Positions 1 to 9,015 of a stretch of 64,000 bases of DNA are shown piece by piece; the first letter of the stretch is position 1, and the number at the start of each line of letters is the position of its first letter. The notes under the pieces were generated by a model. It did no database searches. It had not been told where the DNA came from and saw nothing but the letters and a program-made list of their open reading frames with translations. Position numbers and translations under genes: made by a program. The DNA comes from Prosthecobacter debontii (lineage in GTDB: Bacteria > Verrucomicrobiota > Verrucomicrobiia > Verrucomicrobiales > Verrucomicrobiaceae), in contig NZ_FUYE01000011.1 of NCBI RefSeq assembly GCF_900167535.1, positions 1 to 64,000 on the forward strand, written 5' to 3'.

Positions 1-2
1 TG

Positions 3-281
3 GCCTATGTGGATCAAGGTTACACAGGAGAGCAGCCCGCCGAAGCTGCCCAAACAGAGGGCATCAGGCTGGAAGTGGTGAAACTTCAAGAAGCCAAGAA
101 GGGCTTTGTGTTACTGCCCAGGCGCTGGGTGGTAGAACGCTCATTTGCCTGGTCAGCGCGGTTCCGGCGTCTGGCAAGAGACTATGAACGGTTGACGACT
201 TCCCTAGCAGGCATCCACTGGCTGGCCTTTGCCGTGCTGATGCTTAACTCCCTCTTCTCAAGAGTTCATAACACGCTCTAA
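3..281 (+). CDS. IS5-family transposase, C-terminal fragment (cut by window edge)
   Basis: Only the last 92 codons lie in the window; the frame is open to the left edge, so the gene starts outside. The fragment reads [10 protein letters not shown] near its start, resembling the second catalytic Asp region of DDE transposases, then [24 protein letters not shown], where the RWVVER...W..R.RRL.RDYE pattern is the conserved C-terminal (catalytic Glu) signature of the IS5 family (IS427/IS1031-like). The stop TAA is at 279-281. The sequence around 261-280 (AGAGTTCATAACACGCTC) is probably the right terminal inverted repeat overlapping the gene end; the left end needed to prove it is not in the window. 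It may belong to a complete element or be a remnant. The next gene (lipoprotein) converges on it 16 bases away. Confidence 0.85.
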   Translation, partial: AYVDQGYTGEQPAEAAQTEGIRLEVVKLQEAKKGFVLLPRRWVVERSFAWSARFRRLARDYERLTTSLAGIHWLAFAVLMLNSLFSRVHNTL

Positions 282-297
282 ACAATTAGCCTTGTTT

Positions 298-792
298 TCA
301 TGGTTTGCGATATTGATATTTGGACATCTGTGGATCGCCGATCAACGTGCTATTGATGGCCGTTATTCCCGGCGAGAGAACTGTGCTGATAATCTGATTC
401 CGGTCTCCATTCCTCTTTGCCTTGGAGATTAAATCTGTTTCATCAATAATAACCAAGCCTTCCTTGGCTGGCGGTCCATACGTCATGTCTCCATCAATGA
501 CGAATGTGTAGTATCCTGATGGGCTATAGCTGAAGTCGCCTCCTGTAAGGCTTATTTGCTCAACCTGGCGGCTATCTTTCTGGCTTTGCTGAATCGCGGA
601 ATCAACGGCATGATCACGCGCAGCATGGGCAAAAATAGACACAGACCTTCCACCATGCACGTTGTACGGACGGTATTCAGTTTGGAATGACAGTGTGTTG
701 CCTGCCTGGGAAGTTACTTTGAAGCTCGATTGTGTCGCGCATGAACTTAGGCAAAAAATCGAATAAACAATAAGGGCAAATAAACGTGTCAT
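298..792 (-). CDS. Small predicted lipoprotein of unknown function
   Basis: A 164-residue protein starting with a short lipoprotein signal: MTRLFALIVYSIFCLSSC, with the lipobox Cys at residue 18. ATG at 792 was chosen over an upstream TTG (813) because it puts a normal n-region before the hydrophobic segment. After the signal the protein has no recognised domain. It is rich in Ser, Thr and Tyr, with a beta-looking centre (GDFSYSPSGYYTFVIDGD). The product should be an outer- or inner-membrane anchored lipoprotein. It is convergent with the transposase fragment, and base composition here (282-1000) is noticeably more AT-rich than most of the window, which fits recently acquired or poorly conserved sequence near an insertion element. 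No function is assigned. Confidence 0.65.
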   Translation of the reverse strand: MTRLFALIVYSIFCLSSCATQSSFKVTSQAGNTLSFQTEYRPYNVHGGRSVSIFAHAARDHAVDSAIQQSQKDSRQVEQISLTGGDFSYSPSGYYTFVIDGDMTYGPPAKEGLVIIDETDLISKAKRNGDRNQIISTVLSPGITAINSTLIGDPQMSKYQYRKP

Positions 793-1063
793 ACACCAAG
801 CTCGATTATCCAAAACGTTCGAGATAAAAACAGCTTACCATAAAGGGTAAGTCGAGATCAGCCGATGTGTCAACCTCACAAGCCTTGATTAGCCCTAGAG
901 CCAAAAACTCAGGGCCAATCTCTGGAATTTTCTTCAGAAACATGGCACACGAAAGATGCATCCCTTGACCTTGCCCTGAATAAGTCGGTCAAGGACACAT
1001 CAGCCAAGAAACTACAGCTCAGTTTCCCCTTTGCACACAATTACCCCTGCGCCAGTCTCTTCC

Positions 1064-1435
1064 ATGTCCCAAGTCGAATCCACCTCCGAGCCCCGTTACG
1101 CTGTCGCCCAGTTGGATGAGATCACGCCGACGCCTTGTCCCTGTGGGCAGGCGCGGCGGGCGTTTAAGGAGCCTTGGAACAATCTGGCGACGGTGCACCT
1201 GACGGACATCCATGCGGATGCGAAGCTGCACTATCACAAGAACATGACGGAGATCTACATCGTCCTTGAGGGCGAGGGGTATCTGGAACTGGATGGGGAG
1301 AAGATCCCGCTGAAGCCGATGACCAGTGTGATGATCCGCCCCGGCTGCGTGCATCGCGCGGTGGGGAATCTGCGCATCATCAATGTGCCCATGCCGCCCT
1401 TTGATCCGGCGGATGAGTTCGAGGTGGAAGGGTAG
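1064..1435 (+). CDS. Small cupin-domain protein
   Basis: A 123-residue single-domain cupin. Metal-binding cupin motif 1 is visible as HYHKNMTEIYIVLEGEGYLE (His-x-His...Glu) and motif 2 as PGCVHRAVG with the third His. The pattern is that of Cupin_2 proteins binding Fe, Mn or Zn. ATG at 1064 (MSQVEST) is preferred; an in-frame TTG at 1031 would add an unconvincing leader. There is no Shine-Dalgarno motif, which is common in this window. The N-terminus has CPCGQARRAF, a small Cys pair that may be structural. Cupins of this size are usually dioxygenases, isomerases or sensors of small ligands; the sequence alone does not say which. No operon partner: the next gene is 260 bases away and convergent. 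Confidence 0.8.
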   Translation: MSQVESTSEPRYAVAQLDEITPTPCPCGQARRAFKEPWNNLATVHLTDIHADAKLHYHKNMTEIYIVLEGEGYLELDGEKIPLKPMTSVMIRPGCVHRAVGNLRIINVPMPPFDPADEFEVEG

Positions 1436-1590
1436 GGGAGAGCTGGGGAGTTTGCGGTTGTTTGCCGTGGTTGAACGATGGTTAGCGCTTGTTTTGAAGA
1501 ACGGAACCCACCAACTTATTAAATCGACGGCTCCGAATGGTACGAAGGCATGATGGACTCCCCTGGCCGCACCCCCTCTCTTCGCGGCTT

Positions 1591-1626
1591 CGCCGCCATT
1601 TGAAGGCGGCGGACAAGAGTGTCCGC
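1591..1626. repeat. Double palindrome (two adjacent hairpins) in intergenic DNA
   Basis: Two perfect hairpins overlap in the 1436-1695 intergenic gap. The first pairs CGCCGCC (1591-1597) with GGCGGCG (1605-1611). The second pairs GCGGACA (1609-1615) with TGTCCGC (1620-1626) around an AGAG loop. They share bases and so are mutually exclusive. The second has the same architecture and almost the same bases as the arms of the inverted repeat at 24671-24816, suggesting a dispersed palindromic family. Lying between two convergent genes it could also act as a bidirectional terminator, though no T-tract follows. Confidence 0.55.
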
Positions 1627-1695
1627 GCTGCTTCCATCCATTTCCTCGATGGGTTCCTGAATCACTTAGGATGTCGAATCCATCGCTGGTTAGGC

Positions 1696-2292
1696 TTAAC
1701 GCCTCAGCCCCTGCACGCGGGATTGCAGATCTTCCAGCACGGGGGCGAGTTCCATCTTCGTTTTGAGTGGAGCGGCACGTAAAAACAGCACCGGGTCTTC
1801 AGACACCATCATGTCCATGAACTCACGATCTTGATCGGAGAGACGGTCGCCGTCGGGCGTGCGCCCACGCAAGTTCTTGAGGTCATTGCGCATGCGCATC
1901 ACCAGTCGCTTGCGCTCCTCGGTGGGCAGGAGTTTGAGACCGCGATCCAGATTGTCCAGATGTGGGTCCACGGTGCGGTTCACATACTCCTTTTGTTCTT
2001 CCTCGGTAAGAGAGGTGAAGAATTTATCCAAGACCTCCTGCCCTTCTTCGCGGAGGCGACGGCGTTGAGACACATCCAGGCGATTCTGATTCGTGATCAA
2101 ACGATCCAGATACAGATGCCGTGATTCATAGGTGCCTTCATCCCCATGCAGCCAAGGGGCTTCCTCCGCCAGAGCGATGACCTTTTCTGGCCACGAGACA
2201 AGAGGATCGGTCTGCTTCATGACGATGGCGACTCCACTCCAGATCAGGATCAGGAGTCCCCCTGCAATCAGCCAGACACGACGGCGTTTCAT
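1696..2292 (-). CDS. Membrane-anchored protein of unknown function, coupled to murJ
   Basis: A 198-residue protein with a basic N-terminus and one membrane segment (MKRRRVWLIAGGLLILIWSGVAIVM, about residues 6-25), then a highly charged, mostly helical periplasmic portion rich in Arg, Glu, Leu and Asp (EERKRLVMRMRNDLKNLRGR and similar) that may form helical bundles. No family is recognised. Its ATG overlaps the TGA of murJ in the ATGA arrangement (2289-2292), so it is almost certainly translated with murJ, and a role at the cell envelope is a reasonable inference only. The C-terminal part resembles generic DUF3106-like helical proteins but the match is not secure. Confidence 0.75.
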   Translation of the reverse strand: MKRRRVWLIAGGLLILIWSGVAIVMKQTDPLVSWPEKVIALAEEAPWLHGDEGTYESRHLYLDRLITNQNRLDVSQRRRLREEGQEVLDKFFTSLTEEEQKEYVNRTVDPHLDNLDRGLKLLPTEERKRLVMRMRNDLKNLRGRTPDGDRLSDQDREFMDMMVSEDPVLFLRAAPLKTKMELAPVLEDLQSRVQGLRR

Positions 2293-3908
2293 GCTTTGCG
2301 ACGGAAGCGTTTGGTGAGAATGCCGAGGAACTCACCGGCTTCTTCCACCCGCAGCTTCTGAGTGACCAAGAAATAAACGCCGGCGGCGACAGCGATGGTG
2401 AGGCTAAGGGTGATGAACTGGGTGAGGAAATTCATTTCTGCCCAGTTGGCCAGAACGGTGTTCTGGGCACCGATGCAGACGGCTCCCATGAAGAGGATGC
2501 CCGTGCCGAGTTTCAGTAGGGCTTGCACGAGGGAGCGCGTTTCCAACCCGTGAGCAAACTTGCGCATGCACAGATACAGCGTGCTGAAGTTGACAGCCAA
2601 ACCCAAAGCAGTCGCCCAGGAAAGGGCGGTGTGATCCCACTTCAACACAAACACCGTGGTGTAATTCAGTACCACATTCAGCACGATGATGCCGATGCTG
2701 ATGAGCATGGGAACGAAACGTTTATCAATGGTGTAAAACGCGGGCTGCAAGACCTTGATGGCCGAGTAGAAAACCAATCCGAAAGCGTAAGCCTGAAGCG
2801 GACCGGCGGTCATTTTCACATCATAAGCGGTGAATTTGCCATGCTCAAAAAGGATGGAGATGATAGGCTCACCCAACAAAGAAAGGCCCACGGCACAAGG
2901 AAGCGTGAGGAAGAGCACCAACCGTAAGCCTTTGGCCAGAGCGCCGCGGAAGGCCGGGGTAATCCCCTCCGTAGCAAGACGGGAGAGCATCGGCAGGGTG
3001 ACCGTGGCCACCGCAACCCCGAAAAGGCCTAACGGCAATTGCTGCAAGCGCTGCGCGTTAGCCAACCAGGCGAGAGAGGATTCCTTGCCTGGAGTGTAAG
3101 AAGCAAAGATGGAGTTCAGAAGCACGGTGATCTGGGTGCCGCTCGCCGCTAGCATGGACGGCCACATGAGATGCAGGACATCGCTAACACCCTTGTCCTT
3201 CCAGCCAAAATCGAGGCCGAAACGGAAGCCCACCTTCTTCAAGGACGGAAGCTGGATGGCGAGCTGCAAGACACCGCCAATCAGCGTGCCGATGGCGAAG
3301 CCGGTCAGACCTTTTTCCGTGATGTTCCCCGTCCGAAAACCGGGATCGATCACCCAGGCTAAAACCACACCGCCGACGATGCAGCCGAGGTTAAAGAAGG
3401 CCGAGGCTACCGCTGGAATGAAGAAGACTTTCTTCGAGTTCAACATCCCCATCACCAGAGCCGTCACCGAGACGATGGCGATGAAGGGATACATGATCTG
3501 TGCCAGCCACGTGCCGAGCACTTTCGCTTCCTCAGACAAACCCGGTGTGAGCAGACGAAACAGATAGGGTGCCAGCACAACGCCAGCGACCGCTACCATG
3601 CTCATGAAGCAGATGGAGAGGGACAGCATTTTGCGCCCGAGCACCCAAGCGGCTTCATCACCTTCATTTTTGATCTTCTTGGAGAAAGTGGTGACAAAAG
3701 CCGTCGAAAGCGCGCCTTCAGCGAAGAGATCGCGCAGCATGTTGGGCGTGCGGAAGGCGGCCGTGAAGATACCTGTAAAAGCGGAACCAAAGAGACCATT
3801 GAGAAGCTGATCTCTCACCAAGCCAAGAACCCGGCTGCACAGGATGGCGATGGATACGATGCCGGTGCTGCGTGCCTGGGCTCCGGTGTCTTTTTTCTCT
3901 TCACTCAT
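2289..3908 (-). CDS. murJ: Probable lipid II flippase MurJ
   Basis: A 539-residue polytopic inner-membrane protein of the MurJ/MviN branch of the MOP superfamily, which moves lipid II across the inner membrane for peptidoglycan synthesis. The N-terminal signatures are clear: STGIVSIAILCSRVLGLVRD and PNMLRDLFAEGALSTAFV, the latter matching the conserved loop with the substrate-binding Arg. About 14 hydrophobic segments run to the C-terminus, the normal number. Start ATG 3908 (MSEEKKDTG) is preferred over an upstream in-frame codon that would add 18 non-conserved residues. It lies 66 bases downstream of a sulfatase in the same direction and overlaps the following small membrane gene by 4 bases. 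Peptidoglycan synthesis agrees with the class A PBP at 21-23.5 kb. Confidence 0.95.
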   Translation of the reverse strand: MSEEKKDTGAQARSTGIVSIAILCSRVLGLVRDQLLNGLFGSAFTGIFTAAFRTPNMLRDLFAEGALSTAFVTTFSKKIKNEGDEAAWVLGRKMLSLSICFMSMVAVAGVVLAPYLFRLLTPGLSEEAKVLGTWLAQIMYPFIAIVSVTALVMGMLNSKKVFFIPAVASAFFNLGCIVGGVVLAWVIDPGFRTGNITEKGLTGFAIGTLIGGVLQLAIQLPSLKKVGFRFGLDFGWKDKGVSDVLHLMWPSMLAASGTQITVLLNSIFASYTPGKESSLAWLANAQRLQQLPLGLFGVAVATVTLPMLSRLATEGITPAFRGALAKGLRLVLFLTLPCAVGLSLLGEPIISILFEHGKFTAYDVKMTAGPLQAYAFGLVFYSAIKVLQPAFYTIDKRFVPMLISIGIIVLNVVLNYTTVFVLKWDHTALSWATALGLAVNFSTLYLCMRKFAHGLETRSLVQALLKLGTGILFMGAVCIGAQNTVLANWAEMNFLTQFITLSLTIAVAAGVYFLVTQKLRVEEAGEFLGILTKRFRRKA

Positions 3909-3974
3909 ATAAACAGATGCGGCGGCCACCTTGGAAGGGTGCCGCCACACGTGCAAAGACAATCCTGTGAAGAC

Positions 3975-5510
3975 TTAGGGATCGGTCAAGTTGGGTGCCC
4001 ACATGCCTTTTTCCTGCACAGGAGGTGTCACGCCATCAGCTGGATAGGTGGTCTTGACGATGCCCCCCAGTTGGGTGGACAGTTCGGCAACGGTGGCCGC
4101 GTGTTCGGGTTTGTCGGCCAAGTTGGTCAGTTCCTTGGGATCGGCGTCGTGGTCATACAGTTCCCGTCCAGCCTTTCCTTCGTCCCACTCGGTGTAGCGC
4201 CAGCGGAGGGTGCGCAGGCTATAGCCAAAGATCTTTTTGCCTTCACGACCGACCGCGGGGCTGGCTCCCTTTTTCTTGCCCGCGCCCGCGCCACCACGCA
4301 TGACTTGGCTGATCACCCAGCCGCGGCCTTCCACCTTGGGGTCTTTGAGCATGGGAACCAAACTCTGTCCCTGAAGGTTCTCTGGAGCTTTGACTCCCGC
4401 CAACTCGGTGAGCGTTGGATAAAGGTCGATCAATCCCACGGGTGCCTGTGCCACCCCCCCCTTGGAAATGCCAGGGCCCGCCATGATCAAAGGAACGCGG
4501 GCGCTTTCTTCAAAGAGGCTCTGTTTCTGCCACAGGCCGTGCTCGCCCAAATGGTAGCCATGGTCACTGGTGAAGACGACGATGGTGTTCTCACTGAGAC
4601 CCAGACGATCGAGGGCATCTAGCACCACCCCGGCCTGGGCATCCATGAAGCTGATGCTGGCATAATAAGCCTGGATGCACTCGCGGCGCAGATCATCCGT
4701 AAGCCTATCCTGCTCCTTCTTGTAGCTGCCGAGGCCTGGGGCGGGGATGTCGGCTTGATCTTCCTTCCACCCTTGCACCACCGGCATGTTTTCCCGGGGA
4801 TAACCTTCGAAGTAGGTCTTGGGGGCGATGTAAGGGGTGTGCGGACGGAAGAAGCCAAGGGCCAGAAAGAAGGGGCGTGATTTGTCTTTCGCGCAGCGCT
4901 CCAGCACCCATTCCGCTTCATGAGCCATTTTGCCGTCGGTATGTTTCTCGTCAGGGTTGGAGGAGGCGAACCAGCTCAGCGTGCCGCCATAGCTGCCGGG
5001 GATTAGGCTGAAAGCTTGATCCATGTCTTCCATGCGATCCACCCCGGTGGGGTTGATTTCCATTTCCCAGGAACCGGGATCGTCATGACCGTTGGTGCCG
5101 ATGGAGAGGGGCACATTGTAGTGATAGAGTTTGCCGATGCGCGCGGCAAAATAACCATCCAACCGAAAGGCCTGTGGCAGGCTTTTTTGACTCGGGATGG
5201 TCTGACGAAAGAGCTGGCCATTATTCAAGATGCCGTTGCTGTTCGGATACAAACCCGTGAGCATGGAATTGCGGCTGGGGCCACACAGGGGAAACTGGCA
5301 GGCGGCTTTCTCGAAGCGAACGCCACGAGCGGCGAGCTTATCCAGATTCGGCGTCTTCACCAAGGGATGACCGTAGGTGCCGAGGCTGTTATTGAGGTCA
5401 TCGGCGATGATGAACAGCACGTTGGGTCGGCTGGCATCTGCAGCCATCAGAGAACCGGCGGCGAACACGCCGCAGGCAAGGAGTTGGAGGAGGGGACGCA
5501 TGGACATCAT
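3975..5510 (-). CDS. Secreted sulfatase (iduronate-2-sulfatase-like, S1 family)
   Basis: A 511-residue type I sulfatase with a Sec signal peptide (LLQLLACGVFAAGSLMAADA). The metal-binding start of the fold is NVLFIIADDLNNSLGTYG, and the active-site signature is C76-G-P-S-R80 followed by NSMLTG, so residue 76 should be matured to formylglycine. Further conserved elements are HTPYIAPKTYFEGYP, DAQAGVVLDALDRLGL, VVFTSDHGYHLGEHGLWQKQSLFEE and DLYPTLTELAGV, typical of iduronate-2-sulfatase-like enzymes. It should remove sulfate esters from glycans in the periplasm or outside the cell. No formylglycine-generating enzyme or anaerobic maturase is in the window. Substrate cannot be assigned. It reads toward murJ with a 66-base gap. 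Confidence 0.93.
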   Translation of the reverse strand: MMSMRPLLQLLACGVFAAGSLMAADASRPNVLFIIADDLNNSLGTYGHPLVKTPNLDKLAARGVRFEKAACQFPLCGPSRNSMLTGLYPNSNGILNNGQLFRQTIPSQKSLPQAFRLDGYFAARIGKLYHYNVPLSIGTNGHDDPGSWEMEINPTGVDRMEDMDQAFSLIPGSYGGTLSWFASSNPDEKHTDGKMAHEAEWVLERCAKDKSRPFFLALGFFRPHTPYIAPKTYFEGYPRENMPVVQGWKEDQADIPAPGLGSYKKEQDRLTDDLRRECIQAYYASISFMDAQAGVVLDALDRLGLSENTIVVFTSDHGYHLGEHGLWQKQSLFEESARVPLIMAGPGISKGGVAQAPVGLIDLYPTLTELAGVKAPENLQGQSLVPMLKDPKVEGRGWVISQVMRGGAGAGKKKGASPAVGREGKKIFGYSLRTLRWRYTEWDEGKAGRELYDHDADPKELTNLADKPEHAATVAELSTQLGGIVKTTYPADGVTPPVQEKGMWAPNLTDP

Positions 5511-5592
5511 GGTTGGAGAGGGTGAAACCGGCGCTGAAACGACCCGGAAGCTTTTATTCTCTCGACGGATTTCCTATCCAACCAGGAGGCAC

Positions 5593-8500
5593 TCAGAACC
5601 CGGCGGTTAGATTACGGTAGCGCATGGCCTCAGCTTGGGCACTGGGGTCCTTCTTTTTCCCCAGCCCACCGACGTATTCAGAGAACGGTTCATCTTCCTG
5701 GGGACACAGAGAGCGCTGCTCGGGATCACTCAAAAGCCAGCGTGCCCAGCGGTAGGCGATGTCACTGTCATCAGGCGCTGCTTTGGGCACCTGGGCCAAA
5801 GCGTTGCGTGCCTCCATGAGGCTAACGTTCTGGGCCTTACCGGCTTCAGTGAGGCGGCGTCGAGCCAGTGCTTCAGCGAGGCTGAGGAACCAATCGGGCA
5901 GGGGCGAAGTTGGCACCAAGGGCATGGGGAGGGAAAACCAGCCTTGGTCTTGCATGAGATAAACCAGCTCCTGGCTGTCTGCGCTGATGTGGATGTCACG
6001 GATGCCCATCCCCTGGCGCAGGCCGGGAGTGAGGGCATCACCGGTATGAGAGTCCCAGACTCGGATTTCCCCTTCGTCCGTGACGGTGGCCAGATAACGG
6101 GCATCGGCGCTCAAGGCGAGGGCGTTGACAAACGAGTCATGACGGATGGAAATGCCTGTGGGCCGCCCGGTAGCAACATCCCAAAGCCGCACTTCTTGGT
6201 CTCGGCCTGAGGTGGCGGCGAGGCGACCATCTTCTGAGATGGCGACGGCACCCACCGCCGGAGGATGGACGAAGGTCGGTCCTAGAGGTTCATACTGAGC
6301 CTTGAGATCATAGACTGTGACGCGACCTTCGGCGTCTGCTGCAGCCAGGAGGCTGGAGGCACGGTTCCAACTGCGTGCGACCGCCTGCTTGATTGCATCG
6401 GGGGTATCTTCCCCGTCCATCGGGGTATCCAGGTAGGCTTCGTCTGGCCCAGCCAGATAGCGGCGGGTGGTCATGCGCTGATGCGTGCTCCAGACCTGCA
6501 CGGCGGGTTCATGACGAGGGGCTACGATCAGCATGGAGCCGTCCGGAGAGACGCTGACCTGTGCGACACTGTGGCGAAGGCGGTGATGCACGCGTTCCCC
6601 GGTGACCGTGTTCCACACTTCCATCTCGCCGTGGCGTGAAACACTGGTCACGAGACCTTGTTCGAGAGCTTGTGAGGCGATGAGGATTTCCCCGTCGTGG
6701 GTTTGAGCCGGGGTGAGAGGCTGACCTTTCCGCAGGTCCCATGCGTGGAGGTAACCTCGCCCATCACCCACGGTAAGCACGCTGGCATCCCCATTCATGC
6801 TCAGACACGTGACCGAAGCAGGGTGCCCGAGAGGGGGCAGCAATTCGGTCTGCGTGCGGAAGTTCCCCACGTGGACGGTGCCGGAGTGAAGGCCGACCGC
6901 GATCATCTCGCGTTCCCGGTGGATGGCGAGAGCGGAGATGCCGTCACTGGTTTCAAAGGGGTCACCGATGGTTTTACCCGTGCTGAGGTCCCAGACGACG
7001 GCACTGCCTTTGACATCCGCGCTATCGACTTGCTGGGCCACGGCCACCAGAGTGCCCAGGTAATCCATGACGATGTGATTGACCGGAAGATCGGCAGATT
7101 TCAGAACCAGGGCTGGGCGCTTCAGTTGATTCATATCCCAAACCTGAATCGTGCCATTTTCACCCCCTACGGCGAGTGTCTGTCCATCGCCGGACAGTGC
7201 GAGACTGAGGACTGATTGGGGAAGCTTCGGTTGTAGAGCCAGGCTTGTGCCGTCGGCAAGCGATCGGATCTCCACCTGCCCATCGTCTAGAGCTAGGATG
7301 GCGTTTTTACCATCATGAGAAATGCTCAGGCAGGTGGCGATGACCCCTTTCGGCAACTCCTGGTCTCGGCGTTCATGGGTGGTGGTGTCCCAAATGCTGA
7401 GGATGGATTTCGAAGCATCGGCCGTTTTCACGCGAGAGATGGCGATGGCTCGATTCGATTGGCGGCTGAGGCCGACGAGGCGGGCTTCCTGGGCCCCCTC
7501 GGGGAGTGCCAACTCAGGGGTGGTGGGGTGTAGCAGGTGAACGTGTTGCAGCAGGCTGAGGAGATTGGTAGCCGCCAGGGTATTGGAGGGATCGGTGCGC
7601 AGCGCACGCGTGAGCCAAGCGACGGATTCCGTATAGTCCCGGCGTTCCGTGAGTTGCCGGGCCATCACTTCGTCGGAGCGGGAGTATTCCTTTTTGAGGT
7701 TCTGTCCGGCGTCTTCGGCGGCAATGCGATTCTTTTCGGCTTCGAAATAGAGTGCGGTGCTGGTGATGCCGCCTGAGAGGACGGCGAGGGCAATGGCGAC
7801 ACTCGCCGCCACACCAAACTGGTGACGACGCACGAACTTGCCGATGATGTAGGCACGGCTAGGAGGGAAGGCGCGCACAGGCTCATGCCGGAGAAAGCGT
7901 TTGAGATCGTCTCCCAGTTCATCGGCGCTGCCGTAGCGGCGGGCGGGGTCGCGTTCGAGGGCCTTGAGAATGATCCAGTCCAGATCGCCTTTCAGGGAAG
8001 GCTCACGCGAGCTCGGCCTGGGAGGATCGCGCTCCACCTGATCGCGCAGGATTTGGTGAAGGGGCTTCTGCGCCAAGTCCATGGGAGTGACCAGGGCCTT
8101 GCCAGTGAGCAGTTCCATCAGGATGGCGCCCAGGGCATACACATCGGAGCGGGTATCCACATGGGAACTGCCATGCTCGATTTGCTCCGGGCTGATGTAA
8201 CCTGGGGTGCCCACGAGTTGATCCATGCCGGTGGCCAGGGTGACGCTGGCATCCTTTTGCTCGAGCACCTTAGCAATCCCGAAGTCAATGACCTTAGGCA
8301 TGGGCTGCCCATTCTCCTCCATCACCATGACGTTGGACGGTTTCAGGTCACGGTGGATGATCCCTTTCTGGTGAGCGTGATTCACCGCCTGGCAGACCGG
8401 GATGAAGAGCTCCAGCCGCTGATTCAGCGTGAGATTCTTTTTGCTGGAGTAGCTGGTGATGGAGCGGCCGCGCACCAACTCCATGACGAAGTAGGGCTGA

Positions 8501-8922
8501 CCGCGTTCAGTTTCACCCGCATCCAGCACGCGGGCGATGTTCGGGTGCTCCATCAGCGCCAGCGACTTACGCTCCGTCTCGAAGCGGGCGATCACCTGCT
8601 GGGTGTCCATACCCGCCTTGAGAATCTTCACTGCGACCAGTCGCTGGATGGGCTGCACCTGTTCGGCTTTGAAGACGAGGCCAAAGCCCCCCTCGCCCAG
8701 CTTCTCCAGAAGGCGGTAGCGGCCATCCAGCCAGCCGTCATTGTCCTTGAGCAGGTCTGCCGAACGCACCCCATTCCCACGAGTACGATTGGGGATGGTC
8801 TGGCTCATCGTCCCACGCACACTTTCGACGACGATGGTTTTATCGGATTCTTCTTCAAGTGAAGGCGTTACACCCACCCTGGGATCAGGGGGCTCCGGAG
8901 AGGATGTAAGCGGCTTGTTCAC
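5593..8922 (-). CDS. Hanks-type Ser/Thr protein kinase with WD40 repeats
   Basis: A 1109-residue membrane protein. The cytoplasmic kinase domain (about residues 68-345) is complete: glycine loop LGEGGFGLVFKAE, VAVKILK with the ATP-binding Lys, catalytic loop H190-R-D-L-K-P-S-N, metal-binding DFGIAKV, and GTPGYISPEQ. One membrane helix follows (QFGVAASVAIALAVLSGG, roughly 368-395). The C-terminal half carries about ten WD40-type blades (ending in phrases such as IWDTTT, QVWDMN, VVWDLS, RLWDVATG, RVWDSHTG) that would form one or two propellers outside the membrane. This architecture is typical of Planctomycetes and Verrucomicrobia sensor kinases; the ligand of the propellers is unknown. It is a single gene with no obvious partner. 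The pseudokinase at 51.0-53.6 kb is a related but degenerate protein. Confidence 0.95.
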   Translation of the reverse strand: MNKPLTSSPEPPDPRVGVTPSLEEESDKTIVVESVRGTMSQTIPNRTRGNGVRSADLLKDNDGWLDGRYRLLEKLGEGGFGLVFKAEQVQPIQRLVAVKILKAGMDTQQVIARFETERKSLALMEHPNIARVLDAGETERGQPYFVMELVRGRSITSYSSKKNLTLNQRLELFIPVCQAVNHAHQKGIIHRDLKPSNVMVMEENGQPMPKVIDFGIAKVLEQKDASVTLATGMDQLVGTPGYISPEQIEHGSSHVDTRSDVYALGAILMELLTGKALVTPMDLAQKPLHQILRDQVERDPPRPSSREPSLKGDLDWIILKALERDPARRYGSADELGDDLKRFLRHEPVRAFPPSRAYIIGKFVRRHQFGVAASVAIALAVLSGGITSTALYFEAEKNRIAAEDAGQNLKKEYSRSDEVMARQLTERRDYTESVAWLTRALRTDPSNTLAATNLLSLLQHVHLLHPTTPELALPEGAQEARLVGLSRQSNRAIAISRVKTADASKSILSIWDTTTHERRDQELPKGVIATCLSISHDGKNAILALDDGQVEIRSLADGTSLALQPKLPQSVLSLALSGDGQTLAVGGENGTIQVWDMNQLKRPALVLKSADLPVNHIVMDYLGTLVAVAQQVDSADVKGSAVVWDLSTGKTIGDPFETSDGISALAIHREREMIAVGLHSGTVHVGNFRTQTELLPPLGHPASVTCLSMNGDASVLTVGDGRGYLHAWDLRKGQPLTPAQTHDGEILIASQALEQGLVTSVSRHGEMEVWNTVTGERVHHRLRHSVAQVSVSPDGSMLIVAPRHEPAVQVWSTHQRMTTRRYLAGPDEAYLDTPMDGEDTPDAIKQAVARSWNRASSLLAAADAEGRVTVYDLKAQYEPLGPTFVHPPAVGAVAISEDGRLAATSGRDQEVRLWDVATGRPTGISIRHDSFVNALALSADARYLATVTDEGEIRVWDSHTGDALTPGLRQGMGIRDIHISADSQELVYLMQDQGWFSLPMPLVPTSPLPDWFLSLAEALARRRLTEAGKAQNVSLMEARNALAQVPKAAPDDSDIAYRWARWLLSDPEQRSLCPQEDEPFSEYVGGLGKKKDPSAQAEAMRYRNLTAGF

Positions 8923-9015
8923 GGCAGGCAGAACAACTAAAGCGGGATTCTACAAGCATGCAGCGGACCCGCGTGCAAACGAAGTTATAAAAACATCTGA
9001 CCCCATCATCCCCGC

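Noticed and set aside
1537..1782. Short plus-strand frame over the double palindrome
   Set aside because: It crosses the hairpin repeat and the 3' end of the opposite-strand gene; no homology or start signal.
7822..8862. 346-residue plus-strand frame
   Set aside because: Antisense to the kinase domain, whose motifs are unambiguous on the minus strand.
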